A stretch of DNA of 64,000 nt from positions 15,987,308 to 16,051,307 of the forward strand of contig OY482854.1 of NCBI GenBank assembly GCA_960531495.1, read 5' to 3'. The translations under genes were made by a program, and so were the position numbers. Positions 14,623 through 28,874 of this stretch are shown piece by piece (position 1 is the stretch's first letter; each line of letters opens with the position of its first letter). The stretch comes from Zeus faber. Taxonomy: Eukaryota; Chordata; Actinopteri; Zeiformes; Zeidae. The notes beneath the pieces are model-generated. The model saw only the letters and a program-made list of their open reading frames with translations. It was not told the DNA's origin and searched no databases.

Positions 14623-15440
14623 GATATCAATCATTCTCAAATAAAACACTATTTTATTGCAATTGAAACCTCACAGCCGATGTTCAAACAACTTCTGATA
14701 CAGTCAAATAAATGACAAAAAAAAATACAGTTTTCTTATAGGATAGTTTATTATTTCAAAACACAACCATGACTACAGACAAGTATATATATTTTTTTCT
14801 TTTTTTTTTTTTTTAGAAACTGACATCACAGCCATGCTAAGCAGCTAGATTACCAACTGTCAAACTAAAAGATCATCAGTCAGACTGAGACAAGTATACT
14901 ATGGTCAAATATTTTGAATACAGGTCATATAGATATGAGAGTCATTTAAGTGTGAAGTAATGATGATGCAGAAATGATTTATGGAGCTCTTGATGGATGG
15001 ATCATGACAACTTCAGCCTACCTGTTAAGCGGGTAAGCGGCACTAAATATGTGTGCGATACAGTATATATACAATATTGTTCAATCTGACCAAATTCATT
15101 TCAAAAATCACAATGATTAAATAACCCCAGCAACTGTTCTTAATGTTTGTAGATTTTAAAATAGAATAAAATAGAAAATAACAAAGATTTTTTTTTTTTT
15201 TTATGATGACATGTCTATTTTTAACATAGACATATTATTAGACAATTCACTAATGCACAGAGTAAAAAGAAATAAACAACAAACACCTTGTTTATTTTTC
15301 CATGGTTTAAGGGGTCCCAAACTTGCTTAAGCATGCTTCATTTATGGTGTTAGTTAAGCTCAAGTATTTTGTTATTGGTTCTCTTCTGCTGATATTACTT
15401 CGATAGCATGCTTAGCTTGTAGTCTTAAAGGAGCAATCGG
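14623..15440. other. Intergenic, AT-rich
   Basis: Poly-T runs at about 14790-14812 and 15188-15202. No gene or clear repeat family was recognised. Confidence 0.4.
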
Positions 15441-15690
15441 TAACCATATACATTACGTTATGTCATTAAGCAGACGCTTTTGTCCAAAGAGACTTGCAGT
15501 AAGTGCATTTTGTCACAGTATCAAACCACTGTATATCACAGTTACAGCTAAACCTTCTCTAGGAACAAGCAACACTAGTGGAGTTAGATATATATGTGTT
15601 TTTTTAGAAGTTAGAACGTAAAAGGCAAATTAACATGAGACTAACATGAGACAGGTCAGTGCAAGTAGGGCCCAGGTATACAATAATAAT
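15440..15690. repeat. Dispersed teleost-type repeat, family uncertain
   Basis: Contains GCAGACGCTTTTGTCCAAAG followed by a GACTTGCAGTAAGTGCATTT-type block, a sequence I associate with a very common interspersed repeat of fish genomes. The family and exact ends cannot be set by eye. Confidence 0.45.
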
Positions 15691-18600
15691 ACAATAATAT
15701 ACAATTAGCGACTGCTAAAGCAAGCCATAGAAATTACAAATGCATTGGCAATTGTGTCTCCTCCTGCATGACCCCAAACTGAACCCCAACCAAACCCCAA
15801 CTTCTACCACTCTCAACCCTGTGAGCTAGTGTCCTCAAATTAAGTATTAACTGCTATATTTACAACAGGCAGTACAGTTAATGTTCAATAACATCAAGTG
15901 AACCAACCTGCAATTGTTATAGTCCAGTGCATTCAAGCTGTGTAACTTTGCAGCAGGACCAATGATCTGGTCTGATTTAGCAACTGTGCATGTGAAGGTA
16001 ATAAAATGTACTCATTAAACTTATGTAGATGACAGTGTTAGGGACCAAGTTAGGCACAAGGACTTGCATGTAAGATTTAAATATATTCTGAACTTATTCA
16101 AGTCAAGCAAACAAGTGTAACATGGAAATGTAACACAAACGTAACATCCTAGGCCTAATAAATAAGGCCAACGAAATAGACTGGTGCTGAAATTCATACA
16201 AACTACACCATGAACTGAAACAATCCCATCTGACACACAAGAGTATATACAGTATACTGGTACATCGGACCAATACAGACACATGGGGTAGACAAATACA
16301 ACATTTTGTTAACATTACACATACAAACACAGATTTCAGTCAATGTTCCATGGTTCTGGATAACAAATTATGTTTTAACAAAGTGAATAAATGCCAAAAC
16401 ATACAATTGAAATCAACTTTAACTAGTAACTATGTGACTTAGTGGATTTCCTGCCCCCATGACACCAGAGGACTTGGTACACTCGAGCGACCCTCTTCCT
16501 GCATTTAAACCATCTGGTTTGGGAAACGCATGGTTTGGCTGTTCCGGACCTGGTAGGACACAGCAATGAGAGGGGTAAATAATACAAACATAACTTGGAG
16601 GAAAACAGCAATAATGTTTAAGTGTGTACTCAAATGACTAAATAAAGAAATACTATTAAAGTCAGAGTATGCTATCGGAAGCAAGACATATGTGTTCTGT
16701 TATTTATCTGATGGTATGTATCTGTATTGTGTCAGTAAATGTGCATAAAGTAACTTAAATTAACCGAAAGATATGAGGGAAGGAGAAACTGCTTGAAATG
16801 GTATGCAAGCCTAGCAACATATACAGTAAGTAGCCAAGCATAATTACACTTAATTTACAGGTTTGGGGTTGTTCTCCAAAAGAAAAATTGTAAATATTAA
16901 ACAGCAGGCCCAATGAAATGTTAATAAAGCCCAAACAGATACGGTGTGAGGTGTATTTACAAGGCGGATAGCTAAAGGCTTGTCTTGTCTTAGCAGGAGC
17001 AAAATAGGGTTTTGAGAATGGGATGGTACTTCTAGGACGCTGACAAAACCCTGCTAGTTATTCCTGTAATGACGCGGGCCTAATACAAGTCGTATCCTTG
17101 AGAAAGGATTTTCACGACTTCATAACCCCATGTATTCACACACAAACTCAACTCTGAGGGCTTCATCTGGAAGCTGGCGGATGTTGCCTGGTGTGTGATG
17201 GATGGCCTCATGCCTAATGCGTGGTATTTGGTTTACTATTATATAGTAAAAGACAGAGACCCCCTTGCAAACACTATGTCATAGCTTTCAGAGGACTTTG
17301 ATATGGTTTGAATTCTGTGTCGACAAAACCCCTGACATTACTGGGATGGGCTCCTTTGGGTTCAGAATAGCTGAGCGATATTTTTGTGGCCCTCGTGGAC
17401 TCCTCTGACTCTCTCTCTCACTCACTCTCTCACTATGGGAGTGTGCCTCAGTACAAAATGGATTAGGCTAACACCGGTAAGTGAATATGTGTGCATGCGT
17501 ACATGTGCGCGTGTTTATGCGCGTTCAGCGCTCGCTCCAGAGCCAGTGTTTGGTCGCACCAACATGTGAAGCCGCGTGAACGCAAAGATAGCAGAGGCTG
17601 TGCGCTGCTCTGTGTGTAAACTTGATTACCATCACAGAGCTGACCTCATTGTGAGAGACGCCATGTCCTGACAATAAAAGCGAAAGCAGCAGAGAGCGTG
17701 TGCCCCACTGACACACAACAGCTAACAGCACATGCAGGATCAACAACCACAACCCCGCAGGCATCAGGCAGAGAAACAGAGAGCAAGAAAAGCAAGTGGA
17801 TAAGAGAGACGGGGTGGGCATGAGAGGGAGAAATAGTGGCTAAGAGGGGGAGGAGAGCACAAGAGAGCGTTAGCGGCTATACTACAGAGGGAGAGTGGTG
17901 CAAGGGGAAGACAGGCAGAACACCCCCCCCCCCCCCTAAAAACGAATGTAGGGTAGCGTGCGTATTCCAGTATCATTCACATTCCTATTACGAAAGAACC
18001 GCACTAAAGATTGGGCTTTGAATCACGCTTTGGAGAGAAGAAGGGAATGTAGATAAGGGAACAAAGAGAAAAGAAGACGAAAATTAGGGCAAAGACTTGG
18101 GAGGGAGAGGGGGGAGGGAAACAGGAAGAAATCAGAGGCGGGAAAAGGAGACGGAAAGCTTGTTTGCTGCTGGAGCAGACTGTATCGGAGTGTGTGTCTG
18201 TGTGTGTGTGTCGCGTGCATGACGTGTGTGTGTGTGTGTGTGTACTCAAGCTGCGTAAAATTCTCCCGAGCTGCAGGAATTATTGTGCTCATGCTTAAAA
18301 GCTTTGTTTTCTGTCTGATGTTCAGCCTGTCCCCTATAACCTATTTCCCTGTGTCCCTGACAACACTTCAGTTTGGGAAGGGCAGTCTCCCAATTAACAA
18401 AAGCAACCGAGACGCAGAATACCAAGGTGCACTGAGCTGCTCTCGGTGTCGACACACGACATGATAACACAATTGCACAGATGAGCTAAGCCAAGCGAGC
18501 GGAATGTCATGGCGTGAGCGGCCACAGCCCCAGCCCAAGATAACAAGGGATAAGAATGAGAATACATTCGATACATTACACACACACGTATTATGTGTGT

Positions 18601-18740
18601 GTATACTATATTGTGTAAACTACATTTTAAAGGAGCTTAATTAGAATTGTTCATCAATGTTTTATTCTCGGTAAAATCATCTACTTTCAAGATTGACATG
18701 CTTGCCAAAGCAGCAATATCAATACCTACTTTAAAAAAAG
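15691..18740. other. Intergenic, no gene recognised
   Basis: Short frames only. A 15-bp C run lies at 17922-17936, purine-rich sequence at about 17760-17880 and 18050-18160, and a small GT tract at about 18189-18243. I see no exon structure that I can defend. Confidence 0.4.
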
Positions 18741-18741
18741 G

Positions 18742-19611
18742 ATATAAACATATAACATTAAAGCCACCACTAATTACCGCTAATATTGTGTAGGTCCCCC
18801 TCGTGCCGCCAAAACAGCTCTGACTCATCGAGGCATGGACTCCAAAAGACCTCTGAAGGCGTCCTGTGGTATCTGGCACCAAAACGTTAGCAGTGGATCC
18901 TTTAAGTCCTGTAAGTTGTGAGGTGGGGCCCCCATGGATCGGGTTTGTTGTTCCAGCACATTCCACAGATGCTTGATCGGATCGGACCCTAACCCCGCCC
19001 ATCCACATGTCGTCGAAGAAAACGTGATTGATCAGACCGGGCCACCTTCTTCCATTGCTCCATGGTCCAGTTGTGATGCTCATGTGCCCATTGTAGGTGT
19101 TTTCGGCGGTTGACAGGGGTCAGGGATGGGCACACTGACCGGTCTGCGGCTACACAGCCCCATACACAGCAAGCTGTGATGCACTGTGTGTTCTGACACG
19201 TTTCTATCATAGCCAGCATTAACTTTTTCACAAAGTTGTGCTACAGTAGCTCTTCTGTGAGATCGGACAAAACGGGTTAGACTTCACACCCCATGGGCGC
19301 CCATTACCCTGTCACCAGTTCACTGGTTGTCCTTCTTTGGACCACTTTTGGTAGGTACTAACCACTGCATACCGGGAACACCCCACAAAACCTTTTGGAG
19401 ATGCTCCCAATCATCTAGCCCTCACAATTTGGCCCATGTCAAAGTCGCTCAGATCCTTATGCTTGCCCATTTGTCCTGCTTCCAACACATCAACTTCAAC
19501 AACTGACACTTGCTGCCTGATATATCCCACCGTTTGACAGGTGCCATTGGAATGAGATAATCCATGTTATTCACTTCACTTGTTAGTGGTTTTAATGTTG
19601 TGGCTGATCAG
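18742..19611 (-). mobile_element. Tc1/mariner-like element, internally deleted
   Basis: The minus-strand start at about 19609 reads CACTGATCAGCCACAACATT, and the far end at about 18745-18765 carries the imperfect complement (GGCTTTAATGTTATA), giving degenerate terminal inverted repeats. Two transposase-like fragments remain. One (18989-19231) holds an RRKHLQWAHEHHNWTMEQWK block and an RSDQSRFL block, where a Tc1 catalytic region normally has SDESRF. The other (about 18770-18970) corresponds to the C-terminal end and contains GGTRGTYTILAVI. The middle of the gene is missing and frames are shifted. Length is under 0.9 kb against about 1.6 kb for a complete element. Not active. Confidence 0.8.
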
Positions 19612-19637
19612 TGTGTGTGTGTGTGTGTATATGTGTG

Positions 19638-19669
<32 letters not shown>
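19612..19669. repeat. GT and TA microsatellites next to the Tc1-like end
   Basis: A short (GT)n tract at about 19613-19630 is followed by (TA)n at about 19638-19669. The TA run fits the TA target preference of Tc1/mariner elements. Confidence 0.85.
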
Positions 19670-19673
<4 letters not shown>

Positions 19674-19988
19674 AAGATATATTAAAAAGACATATTATAA
19701 CACAGATGCAGCATGGTCTGCATGTGGTCATGTTGTGGACTGAACCCATGTGATCCACTGAGGTCACGACAGCACTTCAATGAGACACACTCATTTTTAA
19801 TCACTGCAGTAAATCTCATATGGGCATCTGCTGTCCAAGAACAGCTTGGCACTATTTCTGTATTGCACACACAGACACCACTCATAAACACATAAATGCC
19901 ACAACCACACACAGACAAACGTGTACACCCATACAGAATGAATAATCAGCACAGTGTATAGTTCTGAACAACATTACACAGATAAACT

Positions 19989-20392
19989 TTGTCCAAAATG
20001 GCATACTGGCGAACTATTTAGTACGCCAAATAAGTATGTGAAGGTGTTAAGTATGTCTGAAAGCATAGAATGCTCAAATAGTAGGTGAAATGTACCGGGG
20101 TGGCATACCATATGTCATGCAATATTGTAGTACGCAAAAATTGCAAAACTAAGCAGTCCTATTCCACCATACAGTCCTAACCCACAACGCATTGTGAAGG
20201 CCATGGTAAAAATTGGTAAAATGTTCTCTACAGCGTCATCATCAACCCAGAACGTGCTGAAAGAAAGTGGAGAGGGAATATGACAGGTAGTATGTCATAT
20301 ACCATAGGCCATCATTCTTTTTACACACAGTTAAGTACGCTGGAGGATAGTATGAAGTACGTAGTACGACATTTCAGACAGTGATTCAAGTA
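19989..20392. mobile_element. MITE-like element with imperfect terminal inverted repeats
   Basis: The left end reads TTGTCCAAAATGGCATACT and the right end, reverse-complemented, reads CTGTCTGAAATGTCGTACT, with most positions matching. The interior is non-coding and rich in AGTATG / GTACGC motifs. The superfamily is not determined. Confidence 0.55.
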
Positions 20393-20494
20393 GTTAGTTC
20401 AGGAAGCTGCATTTACTCTTTTTCTTTAAATATTGTGAATTGTCTGTCTGCTGTCTCTTATATTTTCCCTTCATATCCACAGTACATTCACGAG

Positions 20495-20771
20495 TAGAGC
20501 TGTCACATTTATTACATTATCACAACAATTTTAGCTGACAGTGACTATTTAGTAAAATTGATTCCCCAATCATGTTTCCATCCAAATTTAATCTCAATGT
20601 TCTATATCAACATATGGCTTTTCTGCAAAAGGTAGACATGTATTAGTATTATGAGATTATACTATCATCATGGCATAAAAAGAAAAAAAAAAGATGCAGT
20701 TAAATAGTTAATCGCAATTATTTGCATGACAAGTAATCGTAAAATAAAATTTCACAAAAGTGGCAGCCCTA
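20495..20771. mobile_element. hAT-like MITE with 8-bp target-site duplication
   Basis: The 277-bp element begins TAGAGCTGTCAC; its other end, reverse-complemented, begins TAGGGCTGCCAC (10 of 12 match). Flanking 8-mers TTCACGAG (20487-20494) and CTCACGAG (20772-20779) match at 7 of 8, the duplication length made by hAT transposases. The interior is AT-rich with a GTTAATCGCAATTA-type block and no coding capacity. Confidence 0.8.
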
Positions 20772-20779
20772 CTCACGAG

Positions 20780-22430
20780 TGCAGCCTTCCAATCAACATT
20801 CAGAATAAGTCAAATAAAACGAAAATCACTGTATTTTTTGCTGCATGTCATTTTTAGGCAAGTAATCTATGGTTGACCCAGTTGTTCAGAGAGAAGAGAT
20901 AATCTACATACTATGGAATATCTAATTAGGAGCTCAGGCGTGTTCCTAGCGGTGCTGTTGCTTATGTGTTGCCCTGCATGCTGCCTGGCAACTTCAAATA
21001 GGGATTTTACTGATATAATACATGTGTTAGTTTCTAAATAAACCTATTTTTCATGGTATACTATGAGATATGGCTACAGAGGAGCCATATAGAAGATGTA
21101 TCCCCTCCCCCGTCCTGTGCTGCTCCCTCCATAAGTTCCTCCCTCATTCTCTCTTTCACTGTTGCTAGGACCGCTGAGAGCGCATGAGGCTTGCCGTGGA
21201 AACGAGAACATTCAGGGGTGGATCTGCTACGGTGTTGCTATGGGCAACAAACACCATATCCTTTCAAATGTGTGTTACTTCATGCAGATGTTCATAACTG
21301 CTGTGAAATGCATCTTTAAAGCTATTCAATTATGATGTTTATAGAGCAGCCCTTTGGCTCAACAGAGGCTGTAGCAGTAAATTGTGATGCCATTAAAAGC
21401 CCTTGTTAGTATTTGTGTTGAATCAAGATCATGTGAAAAAATCAGCTCTCGTTGTGGCACTGGCACTGAATAACAGATCACAGACAAAGAGAGGAAATCT
21501 CAACCTGAAAAAATTAATTGCTTGCTGCATTGCAAGCCTTCATTTACTGGCAGATCTCTGGCAAAGCACTGCATCCCAACCCCCCCCTCTGACTGTCTGT
21601 GGGCTGTGAGTCACTGCACACTAGCTCCGGGCTGCTCTCTGCTGTTGCCCAGCAAGTGATGGCTTAAGTGTGGCCTCAACCCCAGCCAGCGAGGAGAGAC
21701 ACACATCTAGATACACAGAAAAAGAATACCTGCACAGCCACACAGCACTACATGCACGTCTGTAAACCAACATAAATAAGGCCATGATATAGGAGTTGTA
21801 CTGTTTTCTATCAGAACACCCACATGTGATCTAATTTTGAAGAATGGATGGAGTAGCTCAGATGACCATGCCCATAGAGGGATAATGAAATTGTAATATG
21901 TGACTATATGTTGTTGAAAATACAATTGTGTTGACAAAGAATCAATCAGACATTTAGGTATTAAGCTAGAAAAGCTAGCCAAGAACTACTGCAAGTAGTT
22001 ACTATACGTGTCAAACACTCAAAGAGCTCAAAGATGAGCTTGTAAACTATACTATTGATTAGATTACAAGGGCCACCATGCTGAGATGCATTTTATTTAT
22101 AAATGAAGTCTGCAGACTTGTTTACTGAATTGTAAACGTAAATAATAGACCAAGGGAACCGAGGGAATATTACCATGCAAAACATTGAATCAAGATCATG
22201 TCATGCTATATATCATCAATCAGTGATTGCTATGATTGCATAACAAACGTTAAAAAAATGAAAAAAAAAAAAAAAAACATCTGATAGATGTTGGTTGTCA
22301 AAGTCTGGATTGTGCTATGATACATTCAGTTATATGTATAGACAACGCAGCACAAGGACATAAAAACCTAAACAGTCCAAATGAATTTTTGCTTGGAGTG
22401 GTCCTGTTTCCTCCCACTTCCAGAGATGCA
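20780..22430. other. Intergenic, no gene recognised
   Basis: Short frames only, and an A-rich run at about 22258-22277. I see nothing I can name. Confidence 0.4.
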
Positions 22431-22606
22431 GCGTAGGATATTTGGAGACTCTGACCTGACCCCAGGTTAAGATGCTGTGTGAGTGAATGTGTGTGATCCT
22501 GGACTAATCCTTGCCTTACGCCCAGTGTCAGATGAATTAGGTTCCGGGCTCTCTAAGACCCTGATGTGGAAACGGGCGTATGGATGGATGGATGGATGGG
22601 TGTTTG
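22430..22606 (+). mobile_element. Degenerate LINE/SINE-type 3' tail
   Basis: The order of motifs (GGACTAATCCTTGCCTTACGCCCAGTG-like block, GATGAATTAGGTTCCGGG, then ATGGATGGATGGATGG at the end) matches the typical 3' tail of fish LINE/SINE repeats ending in (ATGG)n. The copy is diverged and the family is not assigned. Confidence 0.5.
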
Positions 22607-22759
22607 CAGTAATACTTCATATGATTTGATATATCATATGATTCCTCATCCCATCAAACCTCCAAACTGAGACTTTCAGAATGTTTAAATCATTGTTGCG
22701 CACATTTACATGTATGGTATTTGTATTTATACAGACTTGATCAATTGTTTTTGTCTTAC

Positions 22760-23560
22760 CTCTTCAAATTGATGTCTCCTATGACCGACCACGAGGGTAT
22801 TCCCATTGCTGCCTGGAACTACAGTAGAGCCAATACTCATTCTCTGGTCAGCAACTTCCTGCAATGAAGAAAATGCACAGGTGTTATATCCAGTGTCATC
22901 ATAATGAACACTTGTTCAATTTGTTCATTGTCACACATGCATAAATTATCCCACTCTCATGATGTATATGTGTCTTCATCAGAAGCACTAACTGAAAACA
23001 TCAATTACCCAGGAACATCATTCTCATGAATATAGAAAGGACTGAAAAAAACACTGGACTGTTATCACTCACATTCAACACAGTGATACTTGTAAAAAAA
23101 AGATAAGGCAAGTATGTCACGTCTTAATCAGAGCAATCCCCTCTTTTCGGGGTCAATTTGGTGACGACAGCGTACATGTATGGAGACTAAAATATACCCA
23201 AAAGCGTCTCCTTTTTGGGGAAGCTGGGACTGGAGTCCTTCACATCCAACACCTCCACAGAGACATAGTGGATCTCAAGTGGGCTCTCCAGAAGGGTTTT
23301 TATGTATCACACATATTCACACACTGCTTCACTCGCACAGCTCTTCTTGATCTCTTTCTTTTCTGTTCAAATATATGACGCCATCGTCCAGACACAATGC
23401 AAAATCCCCTACCTATCAAAGCAATGACATCCAGACTGAGGTCTTTAGCCACATTCCCAACTTGAGATCCTTCATTCAGCTCTTCGGAGACCGAGTATCT
23501 TATTCCACCCCTGCTCCACGTCTCTTCACTGCCATGTTAGTGAAGACAGGTGGAGCAGGG
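22760..23560 (-). pseudogene. Decayed clustered-protocadherin variable exon
   Basis: Fragments appear in the correct minus-strand order with the intervals deleted. EC1 start is at about 23430-23500 (IRYSVSEE, then VGNVAKDL). EC1 end is at about 23215-23310 (LESPLEIHYVSVEVLDV). EC4 follows at about 23140-23180 (YAVVTKL). The EC4/EC5 junction lies at about 22990-23090 and gives VSDNSPVF-like residues. The cytoplasmic tail is at 22760-22858 ([17 protein letters not shown]). Most of EC2, EC3, EC6 and the membrane segment is gone. A canonical donor (GAG/GTAAGA) remains at 22758-22759. No intact product is possible from the whole, though the last 99 bp are still open (see findings). Confidence 0.8.
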
Positions 23561-23599
23561 ATTAAAAGTGCAGTCTTTGTGATAGATTAAAAAAAAAAA

Positions 23600-24521
23600 A
23601 AAAATCTTATATAGTCCAAAATGGCAAGTCATGAACGTCCCGAAATATGCTGAAACTTGAAAACTTTATCTGAATCAATACTCCAAGAAGTCAAACTCTG
23701 CGTATCACTGAAGAAATACACAACGCTGCTGAATGGTTATTCTACTTGAGCACTGACATCAGGAGATCTGATGTTGCATCGCAGGATGCAGTTTTACCAT
23801 TTAATGATATACAACAACATATCAGAACAGCATATCACAGCTGCTGAAATGAACAGGCTTACAATAGGATTTGGCATCGCAAAGGGTAGTTATGAAATTG
23901 TGCTGCAGCAACTTTGTCCTGTAACAACCAGAGCTACAGTAGCTGCGTCACAGACTTACACAAACATCAGCAGACCAAATCTTGTGCATGCTCTCTCGAA
24001 AGATATTTTTAATATGTATCATTTATTAAATGTATTTGCTATATTCTAAATACTGTTAACTCCCTTTCCAAAGTATCAAAATATACAACTACTAGTTCCA
24101 CAACACTCTATTTTTTTTAGGCAAATCAATTGATTGTGCTAGTAAGACACAAGGAAACCTGCCTCATTCTTAAAAAGGACACTCAATTCATTGGATAGCT
24201 TAATCAGTATTCAAGGCTTAGGTCAAAAATCAAAAATGTACTACGATTTCAATTAAACAGTATATCCCATAGTTAACAACTATGCTGAAGTGAAACATCC
24301 AGACGAGATCAATACATAGAATGCATTGAAACGACATTCCTCGCTCTGAAAGATATCATAAAAAATGTTTTATCAAGGTTGTCAAAGCTGGGAACATTAT
24401 CAAACCCAAGATGACTGTTGTATTATACCTGAATATGGAAGATTTTATTAAAACTGGTATTTTTTCTTGTAAATGTAACATTTGTGACAGATTTACAACT
24501 GGAACATAATTTTTAATTATG

Positions 24522-24595
<74 letters not shown>

Positions 24596-25000
24596 CATAA
24601 TTGAAAATGAATTAAAAATATATAAATACATTTATTTTATTTATATATATAACATAATTGAAAAAAATAAAATAAATTATATATATATAGCCTGTTTGGA
24701 AGATAAGATGGAAATGGAGTGGAGTGGGCATTTTTATCCTATACCTCATGTTTCCTAATGTCAGGCCGGCGTATTGTTTCAAACAATACTCTGCAGCAGC
24801 CGTTTGGTAGATAATCAATGAATGCTCCATCACTCTCAAATCTCAAAGGTATGGGATGTATTGAACTGACTTTACTAACATCTAAACTTTACTGCTGAAA
24901 AACGGCTACTGAACTCCAAACACTTTATATGTATGCATAAACCAGATCAATGCAGCATTACATCCATACAGATAAAAAATAAACTGATAACCAGACATTT
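23600..25000. other. Intergenic downstream of the diverged exon
   Basis: AT-rich. It includes the TA microsatellite and a duplicated TATATAACATAATTGAAAA segment (about 24588 and 24645). The only coding-like frame (23771-24049) has no recognisable motif. Confidence 0.4.
24522..24594. repeat. (TA)n microsatellite
   Basis: Pure TA run of about 36 units flanked by inverted TTATGTTATA / TATAACATAA arms, so the whole can form a hairpin. Confidence 0.95.
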
Positions 25001-25035
25001 CACAGAATATCACCACTTGCCATCATTTTCCTTAC

Positions 25036-27396
<2,361 letters not shown>

Positions 27397-27559
27397 GACT
27401 CCAGACGGAGATGCGTTTACGCCTTCACAATACAAAAAAAAAATATATATATATATGTTTCTAAATCTTAATAGTATCCATGAATGCGAAGAGGGAGTTT
27501 TCTTGAGAAACGCTCCGGACGCAAACAGAGCCGCTGCGGTGGACGCTTGACGCCGCGGT

Positions 27560-27620
27560 GGGTGGGAGTGGCGCGCAACTCCGTTGAACATCCTGTGCAG
27601 TGACACCGCGCGATCGGATG
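27560..27620 (-). promoter_or_regulatory. Possible promoter element of the diverged exon
   Basis: A GTGGCGCGC core at 27568-27576 and a TGACACCGCG string near 27600 match the order of elements in the other promoters (CSE core, then TGACACCGCG just beyond the TATA box). No TATAAAAG is visible between them. A weak call based on order and partial identity. Confidence 0.3.
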
Positions 27621-27780
27621 TTTCATTGCAAAAGTCCTAAAGTTCCCGCAGGTAGTTATTCTCGTCCCCCTCCCCACTGATCCAACCAGAACAAAAAAAA
27701 TGAGCCTGTTGTAACTGGGCAAAGCGTATCGAGGTATTTGCACTTCCGTGTTCCAAAAAAGTGAATCCGCAAACTACTGC

Positions 27781-27832
27781 AAACACAAACAAATAAACAA
27801 ACAAACAAAAAACAAACAAACAAACAAAAACA
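27781..27832. repeat. (CAAA)n simple repeat
   Basis: Imperfect tandem CAAA/CAAAA units upstream of the diverged exon. Confidence 0.9.
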
Positions 27833-27999
27833 ATATCAGCACCAAGGACAGCGCCATTTTCGCTTTTTTTTTTCTCTCCAGTAGGTTTTAGGAGCCAAGA
27901 TGTCAAACAACAAGGTGGGAAAAATGGCGTGGTCGCCGAATAGAAAAACATATATATTTATTTGCGCTGTGTGCCCAGTGTATGTGTATGAAGTTTCAA

Positions 28000-28190
28000 T
28001 TATTCGAATTTATGTTTAAAAGCCAAATGAAGTTTTCTCTGCCCACATCTCTAGAAGTCGCTTTTTCTCCACCTCTGAAAATATGGTAGAACGCGTAATT
28101 TCATTATTACCCGCGTCGTGATCAACTGCGCGGACTGTAAACACGGTCTCCAGGAGAATTCAATTCTGAGTAACATCGAAAAACGACTCG
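28000..28190 (-). pseudogene. Isolated fragment of a protocadherin EC5 region
   Basis: The plus-strand string at about 28062-28185 (TTCTCCACCTCTGAAAATATGGTAG, a GCGTCGTGATCA block, a GACTGTAAACACGGTCTCCAGGAGAATT block, then GAGTAACAT) follows the antisense of EC5 codons in the intact exons almost word for word. The preceding GAATTTATGTTTAAAA at about 28006 matches the next EC5 block. Frame and flanks are lost. It is separate from the 28875-29603 relic because it represents a more 5' part of an exon yet lies 3' of it. Confidence 0.7.
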
Positions 28191-28874
28191 TCATGTTGTG
28201 CCACTTGGGCAAACGTCTGGACATCGCAATGCTGACAACCAGCGAAGCCTTTTCATCAAAGCATGAAACCTTAATTCGTTTAAAAAAAAAGTTGCGTTAA
28301 AACATATGAATAAGATTGAAAAAAAATCATAAAAACACATGGACAACGATTATTTAATAGCTACTGCAGGTTTTTATAAAACATGAGCCGGCGGAATGAA
28401 ATTTGGGCGTAGTTCCTCATACAATAAAACCTTCGCAGTCAATAGCATTCTGTCTTCTTGTAATTTATTATGGAAAATGATTGCAACCTCTATATTACGG
28501 GGCTGTGGTTTACAAGCGTGGCAAATGCATTGTATAGGCTATACGCCAATTACACTTGGATAGGAATGGAACGAGATTCACAGGAAAATTCGTATCCGTT
28601 TAAAAGATTCATAAACCAATGAGGGCATTGATAAACATTGTTCATCACCAAGGACAACGACGATCGTTTAGTCATATATTTACGCAACAGTATTGATATT
28701 TGGAAAGGGTTATTAAAAACATGCAAAAAGGAAAATGCCAGGAAATCCTTCAATTAACAGAGTAACGACATAAATGGATAATATTGCCCCTTCTCGTGTG
28801 AGTGTGGAACAGAAAGTTATGCCAGAGAGTTATTGTTTGGGTAACACTAAATAACAATATTTGCATTCTGTATC
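28191..28874. other. Intergenic between two protocadherin relics
   Basis: AT-rich with scattered short blocks that may be decayed exon or spacer sequence (for example around 28220-28260), too weak to call. Confidence 0.35.

Noticed and set aside
23771-24049. 92-aa plus-strand frame downstream of the decayed protocadherin exon
   Set aside because: No motif, no splice or promoter context, AT-rich end; most likely chance.
27397-27606. Upstream 70-codon extension of the diverged protocadherin exon, starting MSLHRMFNG
   Set aside because: It precedes a normal signal peptide, is unlike the starts of the other exons, and crosses the region where the promoter is expected.
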